Positions 35,663-48,230 of a stretch of DNA of 64,000 nucleotides are shown here, piece after piece. The translations under genes and the position numbers were made by a program. Position 1 is the stretch's first letter, and each line of letters begins with the position of its first letter. The notes beneath the pieces were generated by a model that worked only from the letters and a program-made list of their open reading frames with translations, had not been told where the DNA came from and did no database searches. Source of the DNA: Lytechinus variegatus (lineage: Eukaryota; Echinodermata; Echinoidea; Temnopleuroida; Toxopneustidae); assembly GCF_018143015.1 (NCBI RefSeq), contig NC_054741.1, positions 52,095,048 to 52,159,047 of the forward strand, written 5' to 3'.

Positions 35663-36211
35663 TGGTTACGCTATCTCTATATATGGAGTTTGCTTTGGCA
35701 ACGTGATAGAGCACAGTCATAGTATTTAATATCGACATTCTGCGTGCACGCGATTTTTATTGTGAAAGTGGTTTGTCACAATCAAGATCGGAGGCAATAT
35801 TTCGTTGGCCATAGTGCTCAGACACCTAAAAAAATTATATTGTTCAAATAAGTGGCAAATATAGATATATATCTATGGCAAATATATATATATAGGTGTG
35901 TGTGTGTGCTAATGTGTGTTGTGTATAGAGCCAGACATTTTGAGAGGGCACAATATTGCGTATGGTGGAAAATTCCCTACATTTGGAGTGGTTCCTCGCA
36001 TATTTTCTATTTGAAAGATTTAAGAGGTCAAACTTTCCGCTCGCAATTTTTAAAACCATATATCCCCATACGGCATTTTGTGATATATTTTGAAATAATT
36101 CTCAGACGGTACATCGTGTCTAACATTTTTCTCCCCCCCCCCCCCCTTTTACCCCTAACCCCCTTCTTGGTATTGAAACTGTTTTGGAAGGGGGGTCCCA
36201 TGCAAGGGTTA

Positions 36212-36652
36212 CACTTCGTAATTCCGAAGGTTCGTAATTCCAAAACACGTAAATTGCCTATACCTCGATGTTCGTTAATCCGAAAACGAAAAAGGGTTAG
36301 TTAATCCAAACATTTGTGGCGTAATTCCGAAGGTTCGTTAGTTCGAAAACGAAATGAGGTTCGTAATTCCGAAGGTTCGTTGATCAGAAAACAAAATGAG
36401 GTTCGTATTTCTGAAGGTTCGTTAGTCCGAAAACGAAATGAACAACGAACCTCATTTCATTTTTGGATAAACGAACCTTCGGAACAATGAACCCTATTTC
36501 GTTTTTAAATTAACGAACCATCGGAACAACGAACCTCTATCGTTTTCGGATTGTCGAACCTTCGGAACAATGAACCTTATTTCGCTTTCGGATTAACAAA
36601 CCTTCGGAATATCCGAACCTTCGGAATAACGAAGCTTCGGAATTACGAATGT
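36212..36652. mobile_element. Foldback element with TTCGTAATTCCGAAGG arms
   Basis: The left arm (36212-36440) repeats GGTTCGTAATTCCGAA and CGAAAACGAAATGA. The right arm (36440-36652) repeats the inverse (TTCGGAACAACGAACC, TCATTTCGTTTT). The centre is near 36440. No coding frame; similar in design to the elements at 4012, 25005 and 49803 but with a different sub-repeat. Confidence 0.9.
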
Positions 36653-36659
36653 ATATGTC

Positions 36660-37515
36660 ATGCAAGCACCCCCATGTGTGTGCCAGTATGTGTGGGAGTA
36701 TACATTTGTACACAATTATGTGAGTACACCATGGTGTACACAGTACACCCACTCTTCCACGTATTGCTCATCAATACCGCCATCTGTCTACGTCTCTGAA
36801 TCTGTATTCTTTTAAATAATAACAATAAAAATGCTACGTAAGTTTTGGTGCAAAGTATCTCCTCGGCCCAGACAAAATTGGTGTCGCCCATGAAAACCCC
36901 CTTTCCACCAATAAGACATGAGAGTGAAAATATACAACACACCTCACCTGTCCTGCCGCCCCCATAGAACACAAAATCTGCAATCAAGGCAGATCTGGTT
37001 CCGAGGTGAGAAGGGTGCACAGTTGCACCCTTTAAAGGGGCTCCAAGAGTGACATTGGGTTACACATGAAAAAAGGGGGCTGTTACTTATATTCATAGAG
37101 TGTAGAACAATGAGAAGTAATGAAAAGTCTAACTTTTGAACAATTTTTTTTCAATAAGTTAATCAACGGCAAGGTGAAAATCACTTGATTTACAACTGAT
37201 GTACATTACATTATAAAAAGAAATTTACAACTTTTCTTTGTACACTATTTACAATGCTATTATACAAAACAATGCAAAATAAAGTCAATGTGCTATTGGT
37301 TCCTGCTCAGGTAATCAATCCATCCTATACTGAAGTTTTGTCCTAAAACCTACATTTCTCTTACCCGCCAAATCGGTTTTGGCATCACATTTGTTTGAAT
37401 ATTAATGAGAACACACAACTAGACTCTGTTAAGCCCACCTTCCAAAAGTCAAATAATGAGCTATTAAGGGATATTTTGTAGGCAAGAAAATGTAAACATC
37501 AGCTTATTACATCTT
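36660..37515. other. Unassigned non-coding DNA
   Basis: Includes a GTGTAC-rich stretch at 36700-36750. No gene or defined transposon. Confidence 0.4.
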
Positions 37516-37519
37516 TTAA

Positions 37520-37956
37520 TATGCTTTTCACACTGCACTTATTTTCCTTAACCCCTTAAATCAGTGGGGCTAAGAGGGGGGGTCTTAGCCCCACCAATTT
37601 CCCGGGATTAAGCTTAGCCCACTTTGGTTTCACACTATGTTTTAGAAAAGTGGGCTTGCATATTACATAGTACAGTACTATCTTGGCCTGCAAAAAGGCA
37701 GGGTTAACTGGCTTCTTGCGTGCTAGCACCACAATTGCCATGCTAAGAGATGCATTATGAAACAAAACCGGGCTAAGGAAATGTGGGGCTAAGCATTAGC
37801 CAATCACAGAAGTCAATATTGCATGTTAATCATGCTCTGTGTGGCAGCAGGCAAAATCATCAATATTCATGACCTGTGCGATAGTCTGGGTTAAGGATAG
37901 TGCGGCCGGGGGTCAAGGATAGTATGGGGTTAAGGAAATGCAGTGTGAAAAGCATA
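37520..37956. mobile_element. 437-bp MITE
   Basis: Inverted ends TATGCTTTTCACACTGCA (18 bp, perfect), then TTTCCTTAACCCC on both sides. The interior is full of GGGGCTAAG/CTTAGCCC words in both orientations. Confidence 0.93.
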
Positions 37957-37959
37957 CAA

Positions 37960-39200
37960 GTCAAATCTGCCAAAGTCGGACAAATTTCTGTGATCCCAAA
38001 AGATTGTCTTCGGTAGATTCATCTGCATATCACACTCATGCAAATCCAACATTATTACCCTGGCTTTAACAGAGCAGCTGTTACTCTTCTCCGTTTCAGG
38101 GAACAAATTCCTGCAAAGATACATAATTGTCAAACTACATCAAAATGAGATGTAAAGATACATGATTATCTATTTTCCCTATTTTTTCCAACAAAACATT
38201 GATTTGCATTACACTTTCGGGATAGCTTATCAAGACTCAAGTATTCACTATTCCTTTGATCCTCCATTAATCCGAGGAACAGTGCATTTATTGAATAGTT
38301 TTGTATCATAAACTACATGAAAATAAACAAATATTTGAAAAAAAAATGTAATAGAATAAATATCAAAGAATTATTTAGTGTATTACATAATGATTTCTAG
38401 AGGTCAATTGCATGACTGAAGACCACATTATTTCAGGCTGGATATCGGACTTTTTCATCATTCCATTTAGTGAAAATCAGCCTTGCATAAAGTCTTTTGT
38501 TAACCATACTAGTGCAACGATAGGAAAGTCATGAAAATGCAACTGCTTAATAAAATTATCAAATTCAAGGGTAGATATGGAAATTTTTAAGGCATTTGAT
38601 TTTCGCTTTGAAATTCAGATACCATCCAACAGGTGACTTATGGGTATCCTTTCTTTGAATTTTGTTTTCAATCACTTATGCATGAATGAGGGATCACATA
38701 GGTTGTACTATATCAAAGAGGAAACTCAAAGCTTTTATCAATTTTATTTGTGATTAAATTGTTATATAAACTAATAATTCTTAGTTTGTTTTTTTTCTTC
38801 TGAGATGCAATGTACAGTTAAGAAAAAAAATGTACATGCAAGCCTATCATAATCTTTAATATAAAAACAGGTACCTGGTACAAAAATCAAGTACCCCCTC
38901 AAATTTTAAATTTTGTACAGCAGCCAATGACAGAAGTCTTAGGAAATTCCTATGCATACATGTAGTTACAAAGACAACTAAGAATGATCCCTAGTATTCT
39001 TCCAATGTTTTCTTGAGTGACTACACAATCCAATTCACCTGGCATTGCGGAAGCCTCATGCTGCCTGATGTTGCCACAGTAAACAAAGGATTCATAACTC
39101 AACGATTCCCACTGGAACCCCATGATCCCTGTACTAAGCCAGGAATGCACAGTAGTCGAAGACTTACTGAAAAAATTACAAGCAAGCTTGATTATCAACT
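37960..39200. other. Downstream region of TMEM231
   Basis: Presumed 3' UTR and flank of the minus-strand gene. No further exon or clear transposon was recognised, and the polyadenylation site was not fixed. Confidence 0.45.
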
Positions 39201-39201
39201 A

Positions 39202-42200
39202 TCACGTGAAATGATTCTTGTAAGTCAGAGGGACCGGATGCTGCACGATGGTGTTGACGATCTGGTTCTCAAAGACAAATGCCTTGACACGCTCCATCAG
39301 AAATATGAAGAGGAACAAAACCGAGAGGTATTGAATCCAACCGTACTTGATGACCTGCCAGAAACCTGGAATATATGTGCACTGGAATTAAGGAAAACAA
39401 GCTATTCTTCAATTTGTATTTTAAAGAAGGGGTGTTGATTTGCCATTTTTGAAAAAAAAAGTTCAACAAGCACACACAAAAAAAGGTTTTCACTCCCAGA
39501 TGAAGGTGACTTTGGTCAACTCTCTACATGATTAGATACCAACCTAATTTCCAGGTATACATGTACTGCATTAAAATCTGGGGGGGGTGCTTAAACAACC
39601 CCCCAGCACCCCTGCTTCCCATGGCATTAGGAAATAAGCAGTAGCTATAATCCTTAGGTAAATGACAGGCTAGTCCAATCATTCAGGCTCTCAAATCTTT
39701 TTTACATTGTAAAAGCAGTTCCTTCCATAATTCAGTAAAATGACATATAAGGCTTATGCTGCATCTTTTAGCAATAATCCGTCTTTGTATAGCAATAATC
39801 CGTCTTTGTATAGTGGCTTTCTTGGCATTCCCCATTGTTCTGTCTGTGATGAAATATGAGAAATGGAAAAGCCAATTATGGGTTTCCTGTCGGAAAGATA
39901 ACTTTTGACAAGGTGCTTTAAGTTTCTTCTTGATACTACTATTCAATTACGTAATGCATAAAGGCTCAAAGGGCCATTTTTTAAGAAAAGGTATATCATT
40001 ACCAAAAGAGGCCACGAGATATGTAATACATGTAAATTGAAATTTGAAATTGTTATAGAAAAAGAATGAATGACCACTACAAATTTGTGAGACTGGCATG
40101 TTACATAATACTCAACTATGACTGGCTTTAAATGACTGTGAAACAAATAGTTTACTACATTAAGGATTGGATACCCCTTCTATTTCTCAATCACCAACAC
40201 TCGCATGAAGGAGTGCATTTTGTGGTGGGGTTCACTAACTTTTGTGCACAACCGTACATATTATGGCCACCGCACACCTTACGACTGTTCGCGATCCGAT
40301 TTTGGAAAAAATCACATTTTGCTCATTTTCTGAAAATGTGAATGGAACATATCATTTTATTTAGATGTTTAAATTAATTGAAAGAATACTAGTGAAACCA
40401 TTTTGAAAGATTGCAAGCGTTTATTTCGAAGTAAAGGCCTAATTAGTTTCAAATCGTAGCCAATCGTACGACTGCTATGACGTCATTACAACTAGATATT
40501 AAATTTGCTTTTATTCTAAGAAGAATGATAGCATAGTCACAGATTTGAACATAGGTAAGGTATTCGTACGATGATTTAGAACATTACACAGTAAGATAAT
40601 CTAAATCTCAATTTTAGCATCAAATTCTACTACATTTTAATCTGAAATCCGGTCGCAGACCAATCGTAAGGTGTGCAGTTGCCTTCAAAGTTCAAACTAC
40701 TGGAGTTAGTATGAAAAGGATATACAATGGTCTCTTCTGGGTAGTAAATGGTTCCCTTGATGGTAAAAGGCTGGCCTGCTCCCCTTCCTGTCAACCAGAT
40801 TGGGTAGTCACACTCAAAACGTGTGGAAACTAAGAGAGAAAGAGAAGAGGTGAGAAAGAGAGAGAGGGGGGGAGGGAGACAAAGAGAGAGAGAATGAGAG
40901 GGGGTGAGAGGAAAAGGGGACAGAAAATTTTTGTGAGAGAAAGATGAAAGAAAGAGAAAGATGTACAGAGAGAGGAGGAAAGAGGGAGAGGTAAGGAGAG
41001 ACATACAACAGGAAGGAGTGAGGAGCATAGATGAGCAAGATGGAGGACAGAAATGAGTATGTGGAAGAGGGATAGAAAAAAAAAGTTAGTATGAGTAAGG
41101 TCAAAAATAAGATGGATAAAATACTGGTCAGTAACTACTTCCTAATCATACATAAGTACAACTACAAGAATAAAGTAAACAATAAGGAATTCATTATCTG
41201 CATCTAGTGCTTTATCATTCCAGGTATAAGTAATTCAGTTATAAGAAATATTGTGATCATACGGGCTACTGCTATTTTTAATGAACCACTATAATAACAC
41301 TTTCTTGATCTTCATTTAACTTGCTCTGAATTTTACTCCACTGCAAGTGTGAAAATTCATTTCAAAGGCTTAGCTAATAATCATTTCAACCTAATCCAAG
41401 ACAGTTCGCTCCAGGAGCATATGTGATATTTATGTTGTTATCCCTAGTCTGATTCCTTGAAAACTTTATTTCCCTCTCTCTCTCTCTCTCCTTTTTTACA
41501 AATCATTTTATCACAAGGATTGAATTCCCCTACAACGCCCCCAACACAGATTAGACCACTCAATTACTTTTTTGAACTCACTATTTCTCTGTTGATAGGA
41601 GGCAAAGATCTTGCTTAACGTATAATCTTCAGCAAATACACTGGTTGAGTCAATAATGGGGACCTGAAGAAATAAAAAACAAAAACAAATACCATTATTC
41701 AATTTGAACAGAGTAATTAAATGATTACATGTCAACTCAACTAAAATTCAAAGTACAGTCAAACAAACACTTTGATGTCTCTGATACAAAACTATTTATA
41801 AATTGGGTAATCAACAAACTTAATTAACGAAAGCCATCAATATCATAGTTTATCAACTAATGACATGTGCACTACCCTTTGCAAACAAAAATGAATGACT
41901 TGACACCTTGTAAACTTGAAAAAAATTGAAAACTTGACACGTCACAAAACCCCACTGTAAGGATAAATAATAATAATAATAGGCATTTATATAGCGCCAT
42001 CTATCTAGAAATATTCTATTCCGAGGCGTGTTGTTATTATTACCCCGGCTTTAGCTTGAGCTGCCTTTCAGCACTCATGCATTCAAGGAATTAATCCTGC
42101 CGGGTACCCATTCACCTCACCTGGGTTGAGTGCAGCACAATGTGGATAAATTTCTTACCAAAGGAAATAACGCCATGGCTGGGATAAATATGTCATGAGC

Positions 42201-45200
42201 ACATGATAATTATATACCTCTATGACTGGAAAGGGTATCTTCTCCCAAATAATTTGATACAATATTTATATGGTATATCTTCATGCTTGGATAATCAGTC
42301 TAGGTATTCTTTGCAGTGATGGAAATTTGATTTGCGCCAAAGTAAGGCATGACTGCAATGAATGAATCCTGATGTCAATGATGTCATAATCCTATATGAG
42401 TTAGTAAGCATATGTGTAAATTCGTTTTTCAATGTAAATAACTTGAGAAATGCTACTTAAGAGTGTTTATTAAAGGTGTTATGAACTAGATTTTAATACA
42501 GCCCGTGATATTCAAGGTTATTTATTTAGAAAATCAATATTCAAACTACGGCAAGATTTGCCATTTATTGCATAATTGCTTGTTACCCCAAAAAGTAACC
42601 CTTAGAAGAAAGGAAATCGCTCCCCAAATTCTGCTATCACCCCTATGTGAAGAACAGCCCCTAAAACCTGTTATTGACCCAGGTATGAAACACTTCAGCC
42701 AGGATAAGGAATCATATTCTACTTACTTCATATCTTGTGTCATATCCCTTGTGGGCTAGAGGCTGTTTAAGTCTAAGACGAAGATCTCCATCCATATTCA
42801 GCTCTGCACCAGGTATGGCTGAGGTATGACTGACATATCCCATGGCTTCCATTCTAACATCACTGAATCTCTGTATTTCAAAAGTAAAAATTAAATAACA
42901 CATCTTTGTTGTATAAAATACAATGTTCATGTACGCCGTAAACTAGGGTGACTTCTTTGGCCCCAACCAAAAAAGCGTGTTGTTTTATTTTTTGATAATA
43001 ATAATAATAATAATAGTTACATTTATATAGTGCTTAGAAACCAACGTACAAAGCACTATATAAATGTAAATATTATCATTATCATTCAATGTAATAATAC
43101 TTATTTTTTGTTGTGTCTAAAGTCTCCCCAGTTTATAACTGAACTCTCTATTTAGGGTACTCTTGGAAAATTCAACTATTCTTTTCTGCTGGCATGCCTG
43201 AATGAATAAATTTAAACATTTGTAATTCAGAGCTACCTGTAAAAACAACAACATATATTCATGCCTCACAACTCAATAATTACTATTTGGAAGACATTTC
43301 ATAGCACTTATTAATACAATTGTATGTATGTTTTATTTATTTAAATACGGGATTAAAAAACCTGCTTTCAGCCGCAAGGCTGTTTTTCAGCAAGTCTGTA
43401 CATAAAAAGTTGAAAAAACATATAACAATAAATTATAAATCATGAAACAAAATGATAAAATACAAACATTTAAACACACATAAGTTACATTGTACATGAT
43501 AAAAATAAAGATTTGAGATAAGAAAATAAGAACTAAAAAAGCAACAAAAAAATATATATATACACATTTAAAACATAAACAAAAGTACAATCAAATATAC
43601 ATGATAAAAAATGAAAACAATACAATGGTCAGAAATTCAGTTTTCTGTTGTTGTTTTTTAATACTCACATATAATCTGTAGTCAAAAATGAAAATGAGTT
43701 GAGCTCCATGTACTTTCTCAGAATCAAGAACAGGTACCTCAATAGAGAAAATAAATTTATCCTTCTTTCCATCTCTGTTTGAGTCTTCTTCTCTCGACTG
43801 CATCCATAAATAAAACGGGAGAATAGAAAAATATAATTGGATCATTGCTTTCAATGAGGTACATTTGAAGTTTAACCCTCAAATGGTTCTTATATCCTCT
43901 TTAGAGGACAAATCCACCCAAACAAATGGTAGATTTGAATAAAAAGAGAAAAATCAAACAAGAATAACACTGAAAATTTCATCAAAATCAGATATAAAAT
44001 AAGAAAGTTATGACACTTCAAAATTTCGCTTAATTTAAGAAAACAGGTTTTGGATATCCTGGTCGGTTTGCAAATGAGGGAATTGATGATATCACCCACT
44101 CACTTCCTATTGTATTTTATTATCTGAAATATGCCTACACCATATTTTAATTTTCTCCTCATTACAATGTAAAATAAAGTTTTATTCCTCATTAAATATG
44201 TGGAACTGTCATTGTTTTATCATCTAGCGGTTAGGTCACATTGGTCACTATTGTCAAATTTGTAAGAATTGAAATACTGTATGATTCAAACAATAAAAAA
44301 CAAAAGAAACAGTAAATTAGTGACATCATCAACTCTCTCATATCATTGAATTGTGCATATAACTGTTTTGTGAAAAATAAGCAAAGCTTTAAAATATCAT
44401 AACTTTCCAAGTTATCTGATTTTGATGAAATTTTCATTGTTATGGTTGTTTGATTTTTCACTATATGATTAAAATCAACATTTTCTGGGGTGGACTTGTC
44501 ATTTATAACATTGTGGTCCCCCCCCCCCCAAATCAAATAAGATCAATGTCTCTCCCACAAATTAAAACTAAGTATGAAGTTGATCCCTTAAATTTCTTAG
44601 TTAATGCAAGAACAATATTTGTCAATGTATATTGACTTTTGTGTACTTTGGCCTTGATATCCCCAAAACTAATTAGATCAGATATTCCCATATATATATA
44701 TACACGCATACTTGAGTCTTGACAAAAAAAAATAATTCGATCTGTTATTTTCAAATACATTTTAGTTATTTTGAGAATGATGGACAGACAACCCCAAACC
44801 ATAATGCTTCTGCCAAACACCTACGGTTGGAAAAGCTACTGAGATGAAATGACGGGGTCAAGAGATTTCCCTTTTCCCATCATAAACAATTACAAAAAAA
44901 ATGCTACTCCAGAAATTATTCTGCTGAAAGTAAACATGGGAGGCAAAGCCTGAAAGACTTTAACAATATCACATTGCACATGGTACTTTATTTCCACAAA
45001 GAGGTTTGCAAAACAGGTAATGAAGATTTGCTCTTTAATAAAACCTGAAAGTGAAGTTTAAAAAAAATCATGGAAAACCTGTTTGTACCTTCCAACTTCA
45101 TATGTAATTAAAGTGCTCCTTATCTACCTGCCCCACATGTCATTTACATGCATTCCCACCAAGAAGTTTGCAAAACTGGTAATGAAGAATTGAAGATTAT

Positions 45201-47717
45201 GCTCTTTAAAACTTGAAAGCGAAATAAAAACATTTTATGAAAACCTGCTTGTGCCTTCACATGTAATAAAGTGGTCCCTTACTGTCCCTATCTACCAACC
45301 CCCCCCCCCCGAAAAAAAAATCTTGACTGGAAAATAAAAATTCTTACCTTGACAAGAGGTATCCGAAGGTTTGCTTGTTCAAGAAGATTAAAGTTGAGGT
45401 ACGTACTCCAAGTAATATAACCATTCTGTGAATCAGTTTGGAGGATGAGAAGGATCTGATGTTTGAACTTCACATCAGGTTGCTCTCTGTAGTATGCTTG
45501 TTTGATCCAAAAACCTGAACATATTTGAGAGAGGGAGTAGGAAAAGGAAAGGAGATGACGGGGGATAAGTGAGAGAGAACGAGAGAGAAAGGGATTTTAA
45601 TTACAGCAGATGAATGGATAAAGTCAGTAGGCCAAAAATCAAGTCCACCTCAGAAAAATGTTGATTTGAATCAATAGAGAAAAATCAGACAAGCACAATG
45701 CTGAAAATTTCATCAAAATCGGATGCAAAATAAGAAAGTTATGACATTTCAAAGTTTCACTTATTTTTAACAAAATAGTTATATGAACGAGCCAGCTACA
45801 TCCAAATGTGAGAGTCGATGATGTCACTCACTTACTATTTCTTTTGTTTTTTTATTGTTTGAATTGTGCAATATTTCAATTTTTACGAATTTGATGATTA
45901 AGACCTCCTTGCCTGAAGCACAAAATGTTAAAATAATGGAATTCCACGTGTTCAGGGAGGAATGAAACTTCATTTCACATGACAATGACGAGAAAATCAA
46001 AAATTTTCATATTTCATATAATAAAATACAAAAGAAATAGTGAGTGAGTGATGTCATCAGTTCCCTCATTTGCATACCGACCAAGATGTGCATATAACTG
46101 TTTTGTGAAATGAAGCGAAACTTTAAAATGTCATAGCTTTCTTATTTTACATCCGATTTTGATGAAATTTTCAGTGTTATGCTTGTTGAATTTTTCTCTT
46201 TTTATTCAAATCAAGATTTTGTTAGGGTGGACTTGTCCTTTAAGAAAATAGAAATGGAACTTTCTACTTCTAGTTCTAATTAGTGTCAGGAAAACTTTTC
46301 ATTGCAACCAACTCATGAGGTCATTGTATGCCGCGGGGGGGGGACACTCACATATATTGGTGGTACAGGGATGTGCCGCTTTGTTGACCCCCTCTTTCAT
46401 ACCTAATTTTCAGTTCTCTAGATACTCCGAATGACAAAGTTCCGTTCAGAAGCCGCCCCGCCCACTTGCAAGACCCTCGTTACAAAACATTTCAGTTCCC
46501 TTGACCTGCCAAAATTGTCCACCGCAAGCTCCGCATGCTAGAGCTTCCCAAGCACGGCTTCACAACTCCCATGGCTGGCAGCTCTATGCACCAATGGCAC
46601 CCATATATACATGCACAGCACTAGCGTGCACCATACCTACTGTCCGCGATCCTGTTTTTCACACTGCCTAGTAAAAAAAGTATGTATTTAGTTCCCAAAA
46701 ACTAAATATTTTACCCTTGTGGTCAGTTCGTTAGACCACCATTTCAGGGATTCGAGAGGCACACCCCCATCAAAAAATGATTTAAATGCGCACTCTAGCT
46801 CTGTGTATGAAGCTGTGACTGCAGAGTGACGAACGATCCCTATTCAATTTTTCTACAGAGGCTGCAATAAATCCTTGAATGCAGAGAAAACCATGTTTGT
46901 AGTTTTTTTGAGTTATATTTCATTTTAATTTCATATTTTCCTATAATAATGCGGACATATTCTAGACAAAATTTGAGGCACAGGAAATACTATTTCTTTG
47001 CATGATAAATTGAGTGCGTAGCTTTAGGACCCCTTTTACATCGGGCGGCAAAATCAAGCGTTCAGAAAACACAGTGACAGTGGGAATTTTGTATCAGTGA
47101 GTTTCGGATATTTTCTTCCTGGTTAAGGATATTTAGAATACTTCTTACAAATTAGTGAAAGATAATTTGTTCAAATATTAAAATTGGCAGAGGTTTTAAC
47201 ATTTGAAAACAAAGTGCGTAGCTTTTAAAATGTTCCCCCATTACACTAACCTCGTGTGTGTGAATACCGGTCTAAAAAACAGCCATTATGATTTGTCATA
47301 AATATGATTTGTGAAAATTAAGTAACAAGCAAGAAAAGCAAGGTTCTAAATTTCATTTTTAGTGCAATGTCTTTGGCAATATTATAGAGAAATAAACTGA
47401 AAAGGTTACAACTATCGAATTCATATTTTTGTACAATCCGAAGACAAAATGAGAAGGTTTCAATTTTAGAGTCCGGACACATAAAAAGAACTGACAGAAA
47501 AACAAGTAGGTGGGACTGAACAATAAAATAGGTATTGACATTTTCATTATGATAGCATATTATACAGCATTTACTAACCTTCACTTCTGTACGCGATCAA
47601 GAATGGTGGTATTACTGTAAAAAGAAAAGCTATAACAGCAAATATAGTAGCTTTGGTGCAAATGCTGGCATTATATCTTGTCCGAATTGGACTCGAAAAA
47701 AGTTCCAGAACCGCCAT
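39202..47717 (-). CDS. TMEM231: Transmembrane protein 231, ciliary transition-zone protein (seven coding exons)
   Basis: Coding exons on the minus strand: 47717-47579, 45514-45348, 43797-43669, 42870-42727, 41663-41582, 40829-40726, 39381-39202. They total 945 nt for 314 aa with all phases consistent and GT/AG introns; human TMEM231 is about 316 aa. It starts MAVLELFSSPIRTRYNA, with TM1 at about residues 22-43. Family landmarks follow in order: EGFWIKQAYYREQP, ITWSTYLNFN, SREEDSNRDGK, MDGDLRLRLKQPL, FAEDYTLSKIFASYQQRN and YPIWLTGRG. Then come PGFWQVIKYGWIQYL, TM2 (about 264-285) and FVFENQIVNTI. TMEM231 belongs to the MKS/B9 complex at the ciliary transition zone and controls entry of membrane proteins into cilia. 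The last acceptor could instead lie 17 bp further in; the one chosen keeps the frame with the exon 6 donor. It is divergent from GABARAPL2. Confidence 0.96.
40831..41100 (-). repeat. Long pyrimidine tract before a TMEM231 acceptor
   Basis: On the minus strand about 230 of these bases are a CT-rich tract ending at the acceptor CTCTCTTAG of exon 6. It is low-complexity (GA)n-type DNA on the plus strand. The Leu/Ser-rich frames through it are artefacts. Confidence 0.85.
41960..42183 (-). mobile_element. Headless SINE family 1 copy with AAT repeat tail
   Basis: In TMEM231 intron 4. It contains the body words CCATTCACCTCACCTGGG and AATAACGCCATGGCTGGGA but stops before the tRNA-like head. On the tail side lie TTTATATAGCGCCATCTATC and (AAT)n at 41966-41981. 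Confidence 0.8.
42990..43085. repeat. (AAT)n with TTATATAGTGC palindromic repeat
   Basis: A TAA run of about 22 bp, then TTACATTTATATAGTGCTT and, 25 bp on, its inverse AAGCACTATATAAATGTAA. It resembles the tail sequence of the headless SINE at 41960. Confidence 0.7.
43900..44505. mobile_element. Palindromic MITE, family A, in TMEM231 intron 2
   Basis: Same layout as 33061-33661: GAGGACAAATCCACCC at the left, GGGTGGACTTGTC at the right, and complementary halves. The sequence is diverged from the other copies, so it is not a recent insertion. Confidence 0.9.
45635..46243. mobile_element. Palindromic MITE, family A, in TMEM231 intron 1
   Basis: Left end AATCAAGTCCACCTCAG and right end AGGGTGGACTTGTCCTTTA, about 609 bp. 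It is in inverse orientation to the copy at 33061 when the internal GAATTCCACGTGTTCAG word is compared. Confidence 0.92.
46325..46650. mobile_element. Probable dispersed repeat end in TMEM231 intron 1
   Basis: GC-richer than its surroundings, starting with a poly-G run and GACACTCACATATATTGG. The style resembles the poly-G/poly-C bounded elements at 6125 and 53570, but no second terminus was found. Confidence 0.35.
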
Positions 47718-47939
47718 TTTGACGCTTGTCGGCTGCTATGGAATTCATGAATACCGGTACACCTATAATTAATTATAACTGGATCATCAGGATCAGATTG
47801 AGTCTGATGTCACATAATGAATATGCATATTTACACATTGGTTGAACTCGAGCAAGTACTAATTGTTCATTTTTTTTCCATCTTTTTTATTAAATCCATG
47901 AAAATCCATGAAATCACAGAAAATATGATTAGGATTTTG

Positions 47940-48230
47940 ATGATAATAATAATAATAATATATATGATTTGTATGGCGCCAAATCCATAAGAATATCAAA
48001 TGCTCTAGGCGCACTAGTGCAAAGTAGAGGTGAAAAAGAAGGAAAAGTATTTAGATTAAAAGTGCTGAAGACAAATAGAAGCGATAAATATCAATTGTAG
48101 GCCAAATTAAACATATAGGTTTTAAGATTAGATTTAAACATTTCAACAGAGCTACTATCTTTAATGGTCCGAGGAAGAGAATTCCATGCGGATGGCCCAG
48201 CATAGGCAAATGTACCCCCCACTTTGATGA
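47940..48230. repeat. Interspersed repeat beginning with (AAT)n
   Basis: An AAT run followed by TATGGCGCCAAATCCATAAG and, near its end, GGAAGAGAATTCCATGCGG. It has the look of a retroposed repeat with an A/T-rich tail on the left, but its family was not identified. Confidence 0.5.

Noticed and set aside
39365-39381. Alternative last acceptor of TMEM231 17 bp downstream in the transcript (TATTCCAG then GTTTCTGG)
   Set aside because: It would not restore the frame with the chosen exon 6 donor; the upstream acceptor gives PGFWQ in frame.
39013-39438. 141-codon plus-strand frame
   Set aside because: It is antisense to the last TMEM231 exon, whose minus-strand reading aligns with the known family C terminus.
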